A DNA stretch of 5,803 bases from Calditrichia bacterium. Its GTDB lineage: Bacteria > Calditrichota > Calditrichia > RBG-13-44-9 > J042. Of the stretch, positions 4,955 through 5,803 are shown piece by piece. The stretch is from assembly GCA_030430345.1 (NCBI GenBank), contig JAUIFT010000218.1:1-5803 (forward strand). Direction: 5' to 3'. The notes beneath the pieces were generated by a model. That model saw nothing but the letters and a program-made list of their open reading frames with translations. It did no database searches and was not told the DNA's origin. A program made the position numbers and the translations under genes. Position 1 is the first letter of the stretch; every line of letters begins with the position of its first letter.

Positions 4955-5803
4955 CTATAAATTGCGACTGTTAATTCGCTCGACGATTTCCTGCTTCTTC
5001 TCCGGTGTTAATCGTGGATCAACAATCGGTGAGGCGGCGCCGAAGACATGCCCCTGCGCATAACCGACGCCTAATTCGTGCACCAGTTCGTAGAGAGAAA
5101 TCTTGCTCTCGTTATCTACGCCCTCCATCACGATCTTCAGTCCGGTAACAATATGTTTGTGCTTCAGGCTCATCAGGTAGCGGATGACATCTTTCCCGAG
5201 ATCATGCTCGAAATGGAGAATATCCCGGTCAATTTTGATGTAGGACGGGCGCAGGCGATTCATGCGGGAGAGCGAAGCATACCCGACGCCAAAATCATCA
5301 ATCGCGAACTGGATACCGAACGCCTGAGACAGTGACACCATCACCTGGCGGAATTCGGCAAATTCGTCGTTGTGTTCATTGGGCGTATTTTCCGGAATGA
5401 GAGTTTTCTCGGAAATCTCCAGCACCAGTTTTTCATCGTCGGAAAGCAGTTTATCTTCCATTAAACTTTTCAGTTCCTTGCGATAGATCTCCCGCAAAAT
5501 GGTATCCGGGTAGACATTTACCGCCAGCGGCTGCACTTCATGAGAGCGGCGGGTTTGCGGCATGTAGGTTTCCAGGGCCGCCCGCAAACAGTAGAGATCC
5601 AGTTCAGTCTGGAAACGCACGCCCCAAATTTCCGCGGCATGGAAGAGGTTCACCGGCGCACGCTGGGTATCCTTATCCCGCGCCAGCGCTTCCCAGCTTT
5701 TAATGTTGATCGAATGAGCATACTTGGAAATGCGCACAATTGGTTCGAAGTGCATCTCAATGCGCTTGAGGGCAAGGGCGTCCACGTCATCACCGTCAAT
5801 GAC
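4955..5803 (-). CDS. EAL-domain cyclic di-GMP phosphodiesterase, C-terminal part
   Basis: 282 residues up to the TAG at 4957-4955. The frame stays open to the right edge (VIDGDDVDALALK...), so the GTG at 5785 is probably internal and a sensory or GGDEF part may lie outside the window. The EAL domain hydrolyses c-di-GMP to pGpG with two metal ions. Numbered from the window edge, the key residues are present: E38 of the EAL signature (SWEALARD), N96 in AVNVYP, E129 and E132 in LEISE, D169 and D170 in AIDDFGVGYASL (the loop-6 region), K190 in IKID, E227 in VMEGVD, and Q250 in AQGHVFGAASP. The domain is therefore likely active. Departures from consensus are the EGVE motif reading EGVD (D230) and QGY reading QGH. 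An extra charged segment (about 106-124) lies between the N and E strands. It is read in the same direction as the DUF1257 gene 113 bp downstream, with a GC-rich hairpin directly after its stop. Confidence 0.92.
   Translation of the reverse strand, partial: VIDGDDVDALALKRIEMHFEPIVRISKYAHSINIKSWEALARDKDTQRAPVNLFHAAEIWGVRFQTELDLYCLRAALETYMPQTRRSHEVQPLAVNVYPDTILREIYRKELKSLMEDKLLSDDEKLVLEISEKTLIPENTPNEHNDEFAEFRQVMVSLSQAFGIQFAIDDFGVGYASLSRMNRLRPSYIKIDRDILHFEHDLGKDVIRYLMSLKHKHIVTGLKIVMEGVDNESKISLYELVHELGVGYAQGHVFGAASPIVDPRLTPEKKQEIVERINSRNL

Overview
The window is a bacterial chromosome segment of roughly balanced base composition. All seven recognisable genes lie on the minus strand, so the order of transcription runs from high to low coordinates. 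Shine-Dalgarno sequences are clear (AGGA, AAGG, AGAGG, AAGGG, GGAG), and TTG and ATG starts both seem to be used. The gene content (a c-di-GMP phosphodiesterase domain, Ycf35/DUF1257 with DUF2997 and a NrdG-like radical SAM protein, a GT4 glycosyltransferase, a TPR protein) suits a free-living Gram-negative bacterium, or a lineage that shares the Ycf35 gene group with cyanobacteria. I cannot name the taxon from the sequence.

Layout from right to left. At 4955-5803 is the C-terminal EAL domain of a protein whose start lies beyond the window. It has all the usual phosphodiesterase residues. At 4842-4954 is a short leader with three consecutive tight hairpins. At 3163-4841 is a compact gene block: DUF1257/Ycf35 (4461-4841), a 16-bp hairpin with a T tract (4417-4464), a 69-residue DUF2997 protein (4190-4399), a NrdG-like radical SAM protein (3595-4188) and an unrecognised 143-residue protein (3163-3594). 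Junctions in the last part are 1 nt and 0 nt. A GT4 glycosyltransferase (2030-3118, probably starting further upstream) follows directly and is probably in the same transcript. At 1658-2029 is an AT-rich 372-bp gap with a perfect 22-bp inverted repeat whose arms are 54 nt apart. At 395-1657 is a protein with a DUF2007-like segment followed by TPR repeats. At 1-243 is the N-terminus of an atypical SDR (NAD(P)-binding) protein that runs off the left edge.

How the genes may work together: the tight spacing of DUF1257, DUF2997, radical SAM and the 143-residue gene suggests one functional unit. A radical SAM enzyme of glycyl-radical-activase type sits beside a tiny protein carrying a single conserved-looking cysteine, and no glycyl radical enzyme is present in the window. 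That block is the best candidate for a poorly described system. The glycosyltransferase, TPR protein, SDR protein and EAL protein have no visible mechanistic tie to it. Other points to check are the glycosyltransferase start (its first ATG lies inside the first beta strand) and the two hairpin-rich non-coding stretches.
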